Below, one piece after another: positions 1 to 7,828 of a DNA stretch of 16,213 nt. The stretch is from Bacillota bacterium (lineage in GTDB: Bacteria > Bacillota > Clostridia > Oscillospirales > Ruminococcaceae), in contig JAEWBS010000131.1 in assembly GCA_023391005.1 (NCBI GenBank), positions 1-16,213 of the forward strand, read 5' to 3'. The number at the start of each line of letters is the position of its first letter. Within the stretch, counting starts at the first letter, position 1. The notes under the pieces are model-generated. The model searched no databases, had not been told where the DNA came from, and saw only the letters and a list, made by a program, of their open reading frames with translations. The translations under genes were made by a program, and so were the position numbers.

Positions 1-1005
1 GGCCATAACCTGCGCCAAATCAAGCTTGGCGGGGCAAACGTAGCTACAGGTTCCGCAGCCGGTGCAGAGATCGGCATCTGCAAGCGTTAGATTGCGCTTT
101 TGCGGGGTCTGCATCACCTTGTAAATAAAATAGGGCGAGAGCCCCTCGGGGCAGACATCGGTGCAGCGCCCGCATCCGATGCAGCTGTAGCCCAGATCCT
201 TAAATTCCTCGGCAAAGGCCAATATACCCTTTGTCGTCGCCGAAACAAACACCTTATCGGGGTCGGTGATGCCAAAGCCGGTCATCGAGCCGCCCGCGAC
301 AATGCGCTTAGGGTTCGCGATGGTACCCACCGCGTAAAGCACCTGCCCGATGGAGCAGCCGATCGGCACCTCGTAATTCCCCGCGTTGGCGACGCAGTCG
401 CCCGCCACCGTGATAAAGCAGCTATTCTGGCATAGCCCCTCATAGGCGGCGCGGCGCAGATGCATGAGCGCGCAGGCGCCGATGATCAGCACATTGTCGC
501 GCTTCATCTGCCGCTTGGCGCGGTATTCGGCCGGGTAGGTGCCGCTGACACGCTCGACCCTGACGCCAAAAATATTATGCGGTATGCGGGTATCGATATC
601 AAACAGGTTGCGGTAGATTTCAATCGACGTTTTTGACGCGCCGATCGCTCTTCTGGCCAGCGCCAGTCCCTCAGCCAACTGCTCGGGAAAATGCAGCGCG
701 GGCCCGAGCTGGCTTGAGATGTAAGGCTCGTCGTCGAGCGCGTCGACCACGATGCCCGAAATGCCGTCCCGCGCGGCGGCGGCCAGCTTTTTCCACAGGC
801 GGCGACCGTCGCACTCGTCGATGATTCTGGCCTCGCGTGCGATGGACACAATCTCGTACGGCGCGAGCAGCTCAGGCGTGGGCGAAACCGGCGTTTCGGT
901 CCTTTGCGGGGGTATGTCCAAGCCGGGCAGCCGCCTGATCTCGCGCGACAGCCCCGGTTCTTTATTTTGCTCTAGTAAAATCCCTTTGGAAGAATTGGTT
1001 CTCAT
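1..1005 (-). CDS. RnfC-like ferredoxin/SLBB protein, 3' end cut by window
   Basis: The minus frame is open from the ATG at 1005 to the window edge (335 codons, no stop), so the C-terminus is missing. A strong AAGGAGG lies 7 nt upstream of the ATG. Two 4Fe-4S motifs are visible: C275, C278, C281, C285 followed by Pro, and C314, C317, C320, C324 followed by Pro. Before them is an SLBB-like stretch (about 196-240) with GDCVANAGNYEVPIG and GGSMTGF, as in RnfC and PduS. Residues 85-130 resemble the weakly conserved middle of RnfC. The glycine-rich GGAGFP loop for FMN/NADH expected near an RnfC N-terminus is absent, and the first 60 residues are unlike it. It probably passes electrons between a flavoprotein or ferredoxin and a partner, but no rnfDGEAB genes are visible here. 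A PrdC-like or PduS-like role is also possible. Family assignment is good; partner unknown. Confidence 0.85.
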   Translation of the reverse strand, partial: MRTNSSKGILLEQNKEPGLSREIRRLPGLDIPPQRTETPVSPTPELLAPYEIVSIAREARIIDECDGRRLWKKLAAAARDGISGIVVDALDDEPYISSQLGPALHFPEQLAEGLALARRAIGASKTSIEIYRNLFDIDTRIPHNIFGVRVERVSGTYPAEYRAKRQMKRDNVLIIGACALMHLRRAAYEGLCQNSCFITVAGDCVANAGNYEVPIGCSIGQVLYAVGTIANPKRIVAGGSMTGFGITDPDKVFVSATTKGILAFAEEFKDLGYSCIGCGRCTDVCPEGLSPYFIYKVMQTPQKRNLTLADADLCTGCGTCSYVCPAKLDLAQVMA

Positions 1006-1063
1006 CAACCGTCCTCCTTCGCCCGTATGGTCTTTTCTTGAATGCAAAACCAATAAGGCGGTG

Positions 1064-1639
1064 ATGTTTTTGGTATTTCGTCTCGTATCGCCCGACCGGT
1101 TAAAGGTCGTTTTAACGGCGCAGGATGTGGAACAGGTGGGCATAGACTGGGATAGTCAGGACACGGCCGAGGTCAAAAAGCTGCGGCGCTATCTGCTTGG
1201 CGTGCTGGCACAGGCGCAGTCACAGACCGACACCTCGTTTTTACTGCTTGGCGACCGCCTGCTCATCGAGATTTATCCCGAGGATGACGGCGGCGCAACG
1301 GTCTATTTTGTCATGGAGCAGAAAGAGGCGCACACCGCTTCGATCTGCGAGCCGGTCATGTTCAGCTTTGACGACACTGAGGCGCTGATCTGTGGCGCGT
1401 TGCAACTTTTTTCGCTGCACGGGCACCGCCTGCTGCAAAGTGCGCTCTACCGGCAGCAGGACTGCTGGCAGCTGATCATCCGCCCTATGGACGGACAAAA
1501 CGGACCCGCCGTCAACCTGCTTTCGGAATATGGTCAGCGCGCTGAGGGCGGCAGCGTATTGTGCGCCATCGTTGAGGAGCACTGCAAGCCGATCATCCGC
1601 GAGCATGCCATCGACATGCTGTCCTATTATTTTAGCTGA
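1064..1639 (+). CDS. MecA-family ClpC adaptor protein
   Basis: This 191-residue protein has the two-part layout of MecA/YpbH adaptors, which bring substrates to the ClpCP protease and repress competence in Bacillus. The N-terminal part (about 5-80) has the pattern of a hydrophobic core, LTAQDVEQVGI and later a YPEDDGG segment. The C-terminal domain (about 105-191) contains FDDTEALICGALQL, a histidine-containing LHGHRL turn, LLSEYGQ and the closing IREHAIDMLSYYF. All of these are typical of MecA. Length is slightly below the usual 200-220. The ATG at 1064 follows AAGG at 1055-1058, and the alignment to the family begins at residue 4, so longer in-frame upstream starts are unlikely. It is divergent from the RnfC-like gene with only 58 bp between start codons and converges on rpe. 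The substrate cannot be told from sequence. Confidence 0.82.
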   Translation: MFLVFRLVSPDRLKVVLTAQDVEQVGIDWDSQDTAEVKKLRRYLLGVLAQAQSQTDTSFLLLGDRLLIEIYPEDDGGATVYFVMEQKEAHTASICEPVMFSFDDTEALICGALQLFSLHGHRLLQSALYRQQDCWQLIIRPMDGQNGPAVNLLSEYGQRAEGGSVLCAIVEEHCKPIIREHAIDMLSYYFS

Positions 1640-1759
1640 TCGCGACATCTTTATAAAAGGCGCGATGGATTGGCGCGCAGGCTGCGTGACCCGCCAAACG
1701 ATGCAGCGCGTGGGGCGATACCCACCGACTTTCCTTTTGGCACAGGCAGGACGCAATCT

Positions 1760-1780
1760 GCGGCTAAAGATCCGCTTTTT
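1760..1780 (+). terminator. possible weak terminator after the mecA-like gene
   Basis: A short GCGG/CCGC stem (1760-1763 with 1772-1775) with an 8-nt loop is followed by five T at 1776-1780, in the correct orientation for the MecA-like gene ending at 1639. The stem is only 4 bp, so this is tentative. A 12-bp direct repeat, CTGCGGCTAAAG, occurs here (1758-1769) and again at 1798-1809, across the rpe stop codon. Confidence 0.3.
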
Positions 1781-1803
1781 AGTGGAATATCCGCCCGCTG
1801 CGG

Positions 1804-2466
1804 CTAAAGCGCCGCCTCAGCCGCCTTGCGGATAGCAGAAATAGGCTCCGCGTAGTTTTCATGACGGAAAACCGCTGAGCCTACCACGAGAATATTAGCC
1901 CCTGCCCGCGCGACAAGCGGCGCGGTCGCAACGTCAATGCCGCCATCGACCTGAATGTCCACCGCAAGCCCCAGTTCGTCGATACGCTGGCGGATCAACG
2001 TCATTTTAGGCAGCATGTCCGACATAAAGCGCTGCCCGCCAAAGCCGGGCTCAACCGTCATCACCAGCACCATATCAATCTGGTCCAGATAAGGGAACAC
2101 CGCTTCGGCGGGGGTTTTAGGCTTCAGCGAGAGGCCGACCTTTGCTCCGCTTTGGCGAATGGTGTCGATTGTTTTTTGGATGTCGCAGCCGCACTCAACA
2201 TGAAACGTGATCATGTCGCTGCCTGCCTTGGCAAAGATGGGCGCATAGGTCAGCGGGTCGCTGATCATCAGGTGCACGTCCAGCGGCAAGGGGCTGATCT
2301 TTTTCAGCGATTCCACCACCGGCACCCCGATTGTAATATTTGGCACAAAATGCCCGTCCATCACGTCGACGTGAACCAGATCGGCGCCGCCTGTTGCAAT
2401 GGCGCGCACCTCACGCTCTAAATTGGCAAAGTCGCTTGCCAGAATCGACGGGGAGATAAGAATCAT
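1804..2466 (-). CDS. rpe: ribulose-phosphate 3-epimerase
   Basis: This is a cytosolic TIM-barrel enzyme of the pentose phosphate pathway that interconverts D-ribulose 5-phosphate and D-xylulose 5-phosphate. At 220 aa it matches the family length. The expected residues are all present: S7 in SPSILASDF, H32 and D34 in VHVDVMDGHFVPN, H65 in DVHLM, the EPGFGGQ phosphate/flexible loop (139-145), and D174 in QVDGGI, with a second phosphate-binding stretch around VVGSAVF. H32, D34, H65 and D174 are the metal ligands and acid/base residues of the family. The ATG at 2466 is preceded by GAGGGAG about 11 nt away. It converges on the MecA-like gene, and about 1 kb of apparently non-coding DNA lies upstream, so it seems to be a single-gene transcript. 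Confidence 0.97.
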   Translation of the reverse strand: MILISPSILASDFANLEREVRAIATGGADLVHVDVMDGHFVPNITIGVPVVESLKKISPLPLDVHLMISDPLTYAPIFAKAGSDMITFHVECGCDIQKTIDTIRQSGAKVGLSLKPKTPAEAVFPYLDQIDMVLVMTVEPGFGGQRFMSDMLPKMTLIRQRIDELGLAVDIQVDGGIDVATAPLVARAGANILVVGSAVFRHENYAEPISAIRKAAEAAL

Positions 2467-2797
2467 GAAATTTATCGCTCCCTCTTGGTTTGAAAATTCG
2501 TCCTGTTTTTACAGCATAGCCACACAGCCGCATGGCATGCCGGTGTATTGGCGGCGGCGGTAAGCCCTGCTAAAGGGCGTGCCGCTGCGGATGAAGAAGA
2601 TAAAATATCCACCCTGCGGTTATTTTACCTTAAATGCCGCTAAAGGTCAATAAAATGTACCGGGCAATTCCTGTCAGCGCCGCTGATACGAGCCCCCCGC
2701 CAAAACAAAAAAATGAAATGCCGCAACCATTTCGCCCTGCCCCAAAGGCGGCGCCGGCGGGCTACCGCCGGGCAAAACGCCGGCGTGCAGTCTAAAA

Positions 2798-2930
2798 GCT
2801 AAGCCACAAACCGCCGTTACAGCCATTTGGCTTACCACACGAACTGATAAATTCCTCGTGCTTGCATGCGATTGAACTAGCGGAATGCCCAAGCATCCGA
2901 ATCATAAATTCAACCGCGATCGTTTAGCGG
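2798..2930 (-). repeat. structured dispersed repeat, copy B
   Basis: Read on the minus strand, 2919-2845 aligns without gaps to 11257-11331 of the plus strand with about 57 of 75 identical bases, counted by hand. Similarity continues more loosely on both sides (for example AAGCCAA and GCTGTA). The inner stem GCGGTTGAA/TTCAATCGC is kept with one G-U wobble where copy A has G-C. A 5-bp outer GCTAA/TTAGC pair (2924-2928 with 2798-2802) closes the unit. It lies downstream of htrA on the same strand. It may be a structured RNA or a miniature repeat; no known family recognised. Confidence 0.65.
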
Positions 2931-2967
2931 AACTTCGTATAACGCAACAGCCGAAAAGCGAGGTTCA

Positions 2968-3006
2968 CATGCCGGGGCAAGGGGGTATTGCATCTGCCCC
3001 GGCATG
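2968..3006. repeat. 12-bp perfect inverted repeat
   Basis: CATGCCGGGGCA at 2968-2979 and its exact complement at 2995-3006 are separated by 15 nt. There is no T-run on either side, so it is not an ordinary terminator. Function unknown; it sits between htrA and rpe in the long non-coding gap. Confidence 0.6.
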
Positions 3007-3423
3007 CCGGCGCGCATCTATGTGATGCGGCGGGTAACGCGCGCGCGGGCGGGTCTGTGGGCGCACATGGGCCGGTTTTGCACAGGCTGATGTGCGCCAC
3101 CCGAACGCTGCCGCCGCTTAGCCTCACTGACATGTTATGCCGCAGACGGCAAAACGCCCCGACCCGGGGTCTGCAGACGGCAAAAGCGCAATTGCGTTTC
3201 TCCCTGCATTATCAATAGAACGCGTCTTTAGAACCCGCCGTATTAAATTCAGGCCATGTAAAAAATTTTTATGTTTCATTTAAAGGCCCCATCCAAAACG
3301 CCCGCGGCAGCAAAACAAAAAGCCAAAGGCACTGCACCGGCGCCGCGGCCCGGGGTAGCTTTAGGTATTCAAACCGCTTTTCAGTCGATAGAACAGCCCC
3401 GGCGGCAACGCCAAGCAACGCGA

Positions 3424-3460
3424 GAACCGCTGCAAAATGTTGATTATTTTGCAGCGGTTC
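3424..3460 (-). terminator. 15-bp perfect stem-loop just after htrA
   Basis: A perfect 15-bp stem (3424-3438 with 3446-3460) and a 7-nt loop begin 14 nt past the htrA stop codon. The part next to the loop is A/T and the base of the stem is G/C. No T-tract follows on the minus strand, so it may be a 3'-end stabilising hairpin or an atypical terminator for the kinase/HtrA transcript. Confidence 0.55.
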
Positions 3461-3473
3461 GGCTTATGGGCGA

Positions 3474-4898
3474 TTATTGGCGCGAAACCAGCGTCGCGTT
3501 GTCAACATCCTCCATCAGCCGCATGCTGACGCTAAAGGCTTGACCGGCATTCTGCACGCCGCGCGCCGGACGGTAAAGGCTCAGCGTGACACTGTCTCCC
3601 GGAGATTTTGTTTTAAGAAAAGCGCTGACATCGTCAAAGGTTTCGATTTTGGTGCTGTCGATCGCGGTGATAATATCACCCCTTGTGACGTTCTTGCCCG
3701 CCAGATCGGAGGTCGGATCGATCGATTGGATATAGATACCGACCGGAATGCTGTTGATCTGAGAGAGCGTCTGGTTGATTTCAACGCCCGAAATGCCTAG
3801 ACGGGTGCGGCCCTTGACATAGCCGTAGGCCATGAGCTGGTCGATGACCGGCTTCGCCTCGCTGATCGGAATCGCAAAGCCGATACCCTCGTAATCGACG
3901 GCGGCAATTTTAGAGGAGTTGATACCGATAACCTGCCCATACTCATTAACCAGCGCGCCGCCCGAGTTGCCGGGGTTGATGGCCGCGTCGGTCTGGATGA
4001 AGCTGCTTGAATAGCCGCCGTCTTTGATCATACGGTTGACCGCCGAAATAATGCCCTGTGTGACGCTGCCCGCCAGAGTTGAGCCGCCGGGGTTGCCAAT
4101 GGCGACAACCGTTTCGCCCACCTCAAGCGTGTCGGAATTGCCAAACTCGGCCGCGATCAGGTCGGGGGCTTCTATTTTAATCACGGCAAGGTCGGTCTTG
4201 GTATCGATGCCGATTAGCTTTGCCGAATAGGTGTCCCCATTGTCCAGCTCGACATTGATGCCGGTCGAGCCCGCGACGACGTGTGCGTTGGTGATGATAT
4301 AGCCGTCGGTATTGATGATGATGCCCGAACCCTCGCCCGACGGCGTAAAGGTATCCTTCATGCTGTATTGCGCAATGCCCACGACCGACGGACGTACCTT
4401 TCTAGCAATCTCAACGGTCGAAAGCTTGCCATTGGTCACAACCTCAAGCGTGTCGCTCGCGACAGGGTGTTCCTTGATGGTCAACTGCGGGCTGCCGGTG
4501 TTATCGGCGATCGACGACGTGCCCAGCTCCCCTTGATCGATGGCCGAAGCGTTCCATAAGCTGTAGATGCCGTAGCCCGAGAGGCACATCACCCCCACAA
4601 GCAGCACCGCGCCCAACAGTGCGCCGATGACCGCAAGGCCGCCCGGTTTCTTGGGCGGGCGCGGGTTCGACCGGCCCGCAGCCTCATAATCCTCAAACTT
4701 CCACTGGTATTCCTGCCGGTTGTTGTCGGCGGAAAAATGCGGCTGATAGCCGTTTGGGCGATTCGGGTTATAGTTGTATTGCCCATAGGTGTTGCCGCTG
4801 TGGCCCGGATTGGGGCTTTGCCCCGCGACGCGGTTCTCAGGCTCCGCTGCGCTATGGTCGCTATCGTTATTGTGCGAATTCTTGTTTTCTTCAAACAT
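3474..4898 (-). CDS. htrA: HtrA/DegP-like membrane-anchored serine protease
   Basis: This 474-aa protein is of the trypsin-like HtrA type, which degrades or refolds damaged proteins outside the membrane. Order: a hydrophilic N-terminal cytosolic segment of about 85 residues rich in Asn, Pro, Tyr and Gln; one membrane span (about 87-113); a linker; the protease domain (about 160-350); and one PDZ domain (about 365-462). The catalytic triad is visible as H206 in TNAHVV, D236 in TDLAVI and S312 in GNSGGAL, with GSGIII and DAAINPG typical of the family. The ATG at 4898 follows AAGGGGG about 10 nt upstream. It lies 123 bp behind the sensor kinase in the same direction, a familiar arrangement in which an envelope-stress system controls htrA. 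The DegP/DegQ/HtrA subtype cannot be fixed, but a single PDZ and a TM anchor are the usual Gram-positive form. Confidence 0.95.
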   Translation of the reverse strand: MFEENKNSHNNDSDHSAAEPENRVAGQSPNPGHSGNTYGQYNYNPNRPNGYQPHFSADNNRQEYQWKFEDYEAAGRSNPRPPKKPGGLAVIGALLGAVLLVGVMCLSGYGIYSLWNASAIDQGELGTSSIADNTGSPQLTIKEHPVASDTLEVVTNGKLSTVEIARKVRPSVVGIAQYSMKDTFTPSGEGSGIIINTDGYIITNAHVVAGSTGINVELDNGDTYSAKLIGIDTKTDLAVIKIEAPDLIAAEFGNSDTLEVGETVVAIGNPGGSTLAGSVTQGIISAVNRMIKDGGYSSSFIQTDAAINPGNSGGALVNEYGQVIGINSSKIAAVDYEGIGFAIPISEAKPVIDQLMAYGYVKGRTRLGISGVEINQTLSQINSIPVGIYIQSIDPTSDLAGKNVTRGDIITAIDSTKIETFDDVSAFLKTKSPGDSVTLSLYRPARGVQNAGQAFSVSMRLMEDVDNATLVSRQ

Positions 4899-4954
4899 AC
4901 TTCAGATCCCCCTTCGATGGAATTCTCATGGCTCTATCGTAACTTTAAATTATT

Positions 4955-5017
4955 AAAACCGCATGAATGCCTTTTTAAGCATTTTGATTTTATTTTAAAA
5001 GTTATTATGGCGGTTTT
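4955..5017 (-). promoter_or_regulatory. AT-rich nested inverted repeat between kinase and htrA
   Basis: The 8-bp arms AAAACCGC (4955-4962) and GCGGTTTT (5010-5017) enclose a smaller AATGC/GCATT pair (4966-4970 with 4979-4983). It fills the kinase-to-htrA gap on the coding strand. It could attenuate read-through or mark a processing site that sets htrA level relative to the kinase. There is no clear separate promoter for htrA. Confidence 0.3.
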
Positions 5018-5021
5018 TCAC

Positions 5022-6539
5022 CTAATTCTTGGGCTTTTCGGATTTGCGAAACAGCGATTGTCCGCTCTTTTGCACCGCCGGCAGCGTAAAGGCAAACTCG
5101 GTATATTCCCCCTCGGCCGAGCGCACCGTAATGGTGCCGCCCTGTAGGTGCACGAGCGACTTGACGATATGCAGTCCTAAGCCGACGCCCTTGGTGTCGA
5201 TGCCGCGCGAACGGTCGCTCTTATAAAAGCGGTCAAACAGGCGTGGAATCTCCTCCTTGGGGATGCCCTCGCCGGTGTTGCGTATCGCGATGTGCAAAAG
5301 CTTGCCCTCGTTTTTATATTCTACCGAAAGCACGCCATAATCCGGCGTAAATTTAACCGCGTTTTCGATCAGGTTATAGGTAATCTGATGCACAAGATCG
5401 GGGTCGGCCTCGGCGAAAGCCTTTTCGGCGTCAAGCCCGCGCACGTCGATATGCCGCTGCTCAAGCACCTGCTCAAAGCCCAGAATCGTGCGCAGAATAA
5501 TCTCCTGAACGTCGACGGTCTGCGGATGCAACTGCATTTCGCCCGCTTCTATCCGCGAGATATTGAGCATTGACACCACCATGCGCGACAGGCGCTTGAC
5601 CTCGTTTGAGACAATGCCCAGATAGTGCGGATATTTCTCCTGCGGAATGGTGCCGTCAAGAATGCCGTCAATAAATCCGCCGATCGTGGTCATAGGAGTT
5701 TTAAGCTCGTGCGAGACGTTGGCGATAAACGAGCGGCGGGTCGACTCGAGCGTCGCGAGGCTTGAGGCCATGTTGTTGAACGCCATGGCGAGCTGCTCAA
5801 TCTCCTCGTCCCCCTCGACCGGCACGCGTACCGTAAAGTCGCCCTTGGCAAAGCTGTCGGTCGCTTTAAGCATGGCGCGCAGCGGGCGCACCATCGCCTC
5901 GGTCGTAAAATAGATCACGATAAACGACACCGCGATAACGAGCACCGAGCCGATTAAAAAGATGCGAAACATATCCTTTAAAAAACGCGACATCTCAGAG
6001 GCGCTCGCGGCGGCGAACACGACGCCGATCGCCATGGGCTTGGCCGTATATTGTGTGTCGCCTTGGCCGGGCGTTTCGGTTTCGATCAGCACTTCGATCT
6101 CCACCGGCACGCCGACAACGTAGGCGGCGTCAGAATAGATGCCGTTTAAGCGGGTGACGCCCCGGTAGCCGCCCGCCAACGCCGCCTGCATGACAAGGGG
6201 GTCTATGTCGTTGCTTTTATGGCTGCACTCGGCGGCATCGAGACAGATAAGTGTATGCCCTTTGGTGTTGACCAAGAAAATATCCGCTTCAGCAGCCGCC
6301 GAAAGAATGGCAAAATTGGTTGTGATAACCTGCCTGTCAATATTTTGCCGTTCGTTAAGCTGGTAGTTTAAAGCGACGAGCCGCGCGGCTTGATCGGCCT
6401 TTCTTTTGAGCGAATCAAGATTCTGCGCTTTAAAATATTGCGCAGAAAGCGTGACCAGCATCACGCCGAGAAGCACGATGCTGGTTAGTATTATTGACGC
6501 GCAAAGGCTGAAAAATCGTGAAAAAAGATTTCTTTTCAT
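5022..6539 (-). CDS. HAMP-containing sensor histidine kinase
   Basis: This 505-aa two-pass membrane kinase senses an extracellular cue and phosphorylates the response regulator encoded just upstream. Order: TM1 (about 12-33), an extracellular sensor region (about 34-190) with two Cys (C99, C105), TM2 (about 192-212), HAMP (about 212-265), HisKA with phospho-acceptor H277 in VSHELKTPM, and HATPase with the N box (NLIENAVKF, 389-397), G1 (NTGEGIP), F box (FDRFYKSD) and G2 (GVGLGLHIV). The ATG at 6539 is 6 nt after the stop of the regulator gene, and its AAGGA binding site lies in the regulator's last codons, so the two are co-translated. The sensor region is not a recognisable named domain to me. 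The stimulus is unknown; linkage to HtrA suggests cell-envelope or secretion stress. Confidence 0.95.
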   Translation of the reverse strand: MKRNLFSRFFSLCASIILTSIVLLGVMLVTLSAQYFKAQNLDSLKRKADQAARLVALNYQLNERQNIDRQVITTNFAILSAAAEADIFLVNTKGHTLICLDAAECSHKSNDIDPLVMQAALAGGYRGVTRLNGIYSDAAYVVGVPVEIEVLIETETPGQGDTQYTAKPMAIGVVFAAASASEMSRFLKDMFRIFLIGSVLVIAVSFIVIYFTTEAMVRPLRAMLKATDSFAKGDFTVRVPVEGDEEIEQLAMAFNNMASSLATLESTRRSFIANVSHELKTPMTTIGGFIDGILDGTIPQEKYPHYLGIVSNEVKRLSRMVVSMLNISRIEAGEMQLHPQTVDVQEIILRTILGFEQVLEQRHIDVRGLDAEKAFAEADPDLVHQITYNLIENAVKFTPDYGVLSVEYKNEGKLLHIAIRNTGEGIPKEEIPRLFDRFYKSDRSRGIDTKGVGLGLHIVKSLVHLQGGTITVRSAEGEYTEFAFTLPAVQKSGQSLFRKSEKPKN

Positions 6540-6545
6540 GCGAGA

Positions 6546-7241
6546 TCAGTCCTTGGTTTCAAACTTATATCCGACGCCCCAAACGGTTTTGAGCGTCCAT
6601 TTTTCCGAGACGCCCTCGAGCTTCTCGCGCAGGCGCTTGATGTGCACGTCGACGGTGCGCGAGTCGCCGTAATATTCAAAGCCCCAAACCTCATCAAGCA
6701 GCTGGTCGCGCGTATAAACGCGGTTGGGGTTCGACGCGAGGTGGAACAACAGCTCAAGCTCCTTGGGCGGCGTGTCGACAACCTTGCCGTCAACCTTGAG
6801 CTCGTATTTGGTCATGTTGACCACCAGCTTGTCAAAGCTGACCTCACGCACGGTGCTCTCGGGCTGCACGCCGTTGACGGTACGCCGCAGCACCGCCTTG
6901 ATGCGGGCGACAATCTCCTTGGCGTCAAAGGGCTTGACGACGTAATCGTCGGCGCCCAGCTCAAGACCCAGCACCTTATCAAACGTCTCGCCCTTGGCGG
7001 TGATCATAATAATCGGCACGTTGGACTTTTTGCGGATCTCGCGGCAGACCTGCCAACCGTCGAGCCCCGGCATCATCACATCAAGCAGAATGAGCGCGGG
7101 CGCCTCGGCGTTGAATTTGGCGATCGCCTCGTTGCCGTCGTTTGCGATGACGACGGTGTACTGCTCCTTTTCAAGATAAAGCCGCAGCAGCTCGCAGATA
7201 TTCTTGTCATCGTCCGCCACCATAATTTTTTCCAGCGACAT
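6546..7241 (-). CDS. OmpR/PhoB-family response regulator
   Basis: This 231-aa DNA-binding regulator has a receiver domain (about 3-120) with D10/D11, the phospho-acceptor D54 in LLDVMMPGLDG, T81 and K103 (KPF), then a winged helix (about 130-228) with RDQLLDEVWG and DVHIKRLREKL. The nearby GVGYKFE ending is typical of the group. An upstream in-frame ATG at 7268 exists, but AAGGAGGG lies 7 nt before the ATG at 7241, and the receiver fold starts right after it, so 7241 is chosen. The first gene of the minus-strand regulator, kinase, htrA set, it probably controls htrA and its own promoter. It resembles WalR/PhoP-like regulators, but the exact orthologue cannot be told. Confidence 0.96.
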   Translation of the reverse strand: MSLEKIMVADDDKNICELLRLYLEKEQYTVVIANDGNEAIAKFNAEAPALILLDVMMPGLDGWQVCREIRKKSNVPIIMITAKGETFDKVLGLELGADDYVVKPFDAKEIVARIKAVLRRTVNGVQPESTVREVSFDKLVVNMTKYELKVDGKVVDTPPKELELLFHLASNPNRVYTRDQLLDEVWGFEYYGDSRTVDVHIKRLREKLEGVSEKWTLKTVWGVGYKFETKD

Positions 7242-7705
7242 GGCCAAGCCCTCCTTGTTATTTGACATCCGGCGTCTTGCAACACCGTGTTAAGATTTAA
7301 AGCCATTATGGATTCAGAAATATTGCAGTTATTAATCTATATTATACATCATTTGCGGCCAGAATCGTGAAATTTTTAGAAATTTTCTGCAACGCTATTT
7401 AGATTGGGGCGGTCTGATCATACCCATACATCATATAAGATGTATTTTTGTTCCGACGGGCTGAACGGCACGGGAATGAAACAGGCGGCAGACCGCGCCT
7501 ACTAGGCAGACGAGTGCGTCAAAAGCGGCGCCATTTTAGCAATTTTACAAAAACGCATAACGCTGAGTCCCAGCATCGGGAAACGTCCTACAGCGGTCCG
7601 CCCTTCGCAAGCGTTCGGGCTTCCGTTTTGCGCTGCCTTTGAAAAAGCCTGATTATACTATTAATTATGTGCGGCTGCTTTTATAACGTGTATTTTCCAT
7701 CGTCA
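7242..7705. other. intergenic region upstream of the response regulator
   Basis: About 460 bp hold no convincing gene. Its right edge is the strong terminator of the aminotransferase, its left edge the promoter of the response regulator. A 7-bp inverted repeat ATACATC/GATGTAT (7426-7432 with 7439-7445) followed by TTTT is the only other clear structure. A plus-strand open frame of 64 codons at 7448-7642 lacks a binding site and protein-like composition. Confidence 0.6.
7341..7346 (-). promoter_or_regulatory. candidate -10 box of the response-regulator operon
   Basis: On the minus strand a perfect TATAAT occurs about 100 nt before the start codon at 7241. The -35 region is poor (best TTCACG at a long, 19-nt spacing), which would fit a promoter that needs an activator. 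Assigned by eye only. Confidence 0.45.
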
Positions 7706-7751
7706 AAAAGCCTTCGGGCATGGCCGATAAAGGCCATGCCCGAAGGCTTTT
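7706..7751 (-). terminator. strong 20-bp hairpin terminator after the aminotransferase gene
   Basis: A perfect 20-bp stem (7706-7725 with 7732-7751) with a 6-nt loop is followed on the minus strand by a run of five T (ending at 7705). It lies about 80 nt past the stop of the aminotransferase gene. On the plus strand four T end the stem, so it may also work the other way. Confidence 0.9.
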
Positions 7752-7828
7752 GAAATAGGGGGATATCGAGCCGCGCGACGGCAACGAACGGCAAACCGTC
7801 GCCCGAGCGCGGCCCGAATAGGAGGATG

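Larger units (their letters stand above)
2467..3473. other. 1-kb intergenic region without a convincing gene
   Basis: No frame here has both a ribosome binding site and a family-like protein; the short open frames look like by-products of G+C-rich DNA. What is visible: a nested GC hairpin around 2551-2590 with core GCCCT/AGGGC (2564-2578); a 13-bp palindrome TCAGCG-C-CGCTGA (2674-2686); a 7-bp GC stem with a GCTA loop (2754-2771); the structured repeat at 2798-2930; a 12-bp inverted repeat (2968-3006); a 13-bp direct repeat GCAGACGGCAAAA (3142-3154 and 3173-3185); and the hairpin after htrA (3424-3460). It may be decayed sequence or may hold untranslated RNA. No T-tract terminator or clear promoter was found for rpe within it. 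Confidence 0.6.

Noticed and set aside
1241..1756. 171-codon minus-strand frame opposite the MecA-like gene
   Set aside because: Antisense shadow; the plus strand holds the recognisable MecA pattern.
3142..3185. Direct repeat GCAGACGGCAAAA as a possible CRISPR start
   Set aside because: Only two 13-bp copies with an 18-nt spacing; no array and no cas genes.
2674..3218. Short frames in the rpe-htrA gap (2674-2892, 2924-3133, 2988-3218)
   Set aside because: Arg/Pro/Ala-rich products typical of random G+C-rich DNA, no binding sites, and they overlap inverted repeats and each other.
3271..3543. 90-codon plus-strand frame upstream of and overlapping the htrA 3' end
   Set aside because: No ribosome binding site, low-complexity Ala/Pro/Lys/Arg composition, and it runs through the htrA hairpin and antisense to htrA.
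7448..7642. 64-codon plus-strand frame upstream of the response regulator
   Set aside because: Arg-rich without a binding site or protein-like pattern; starts in an inverted repeat.
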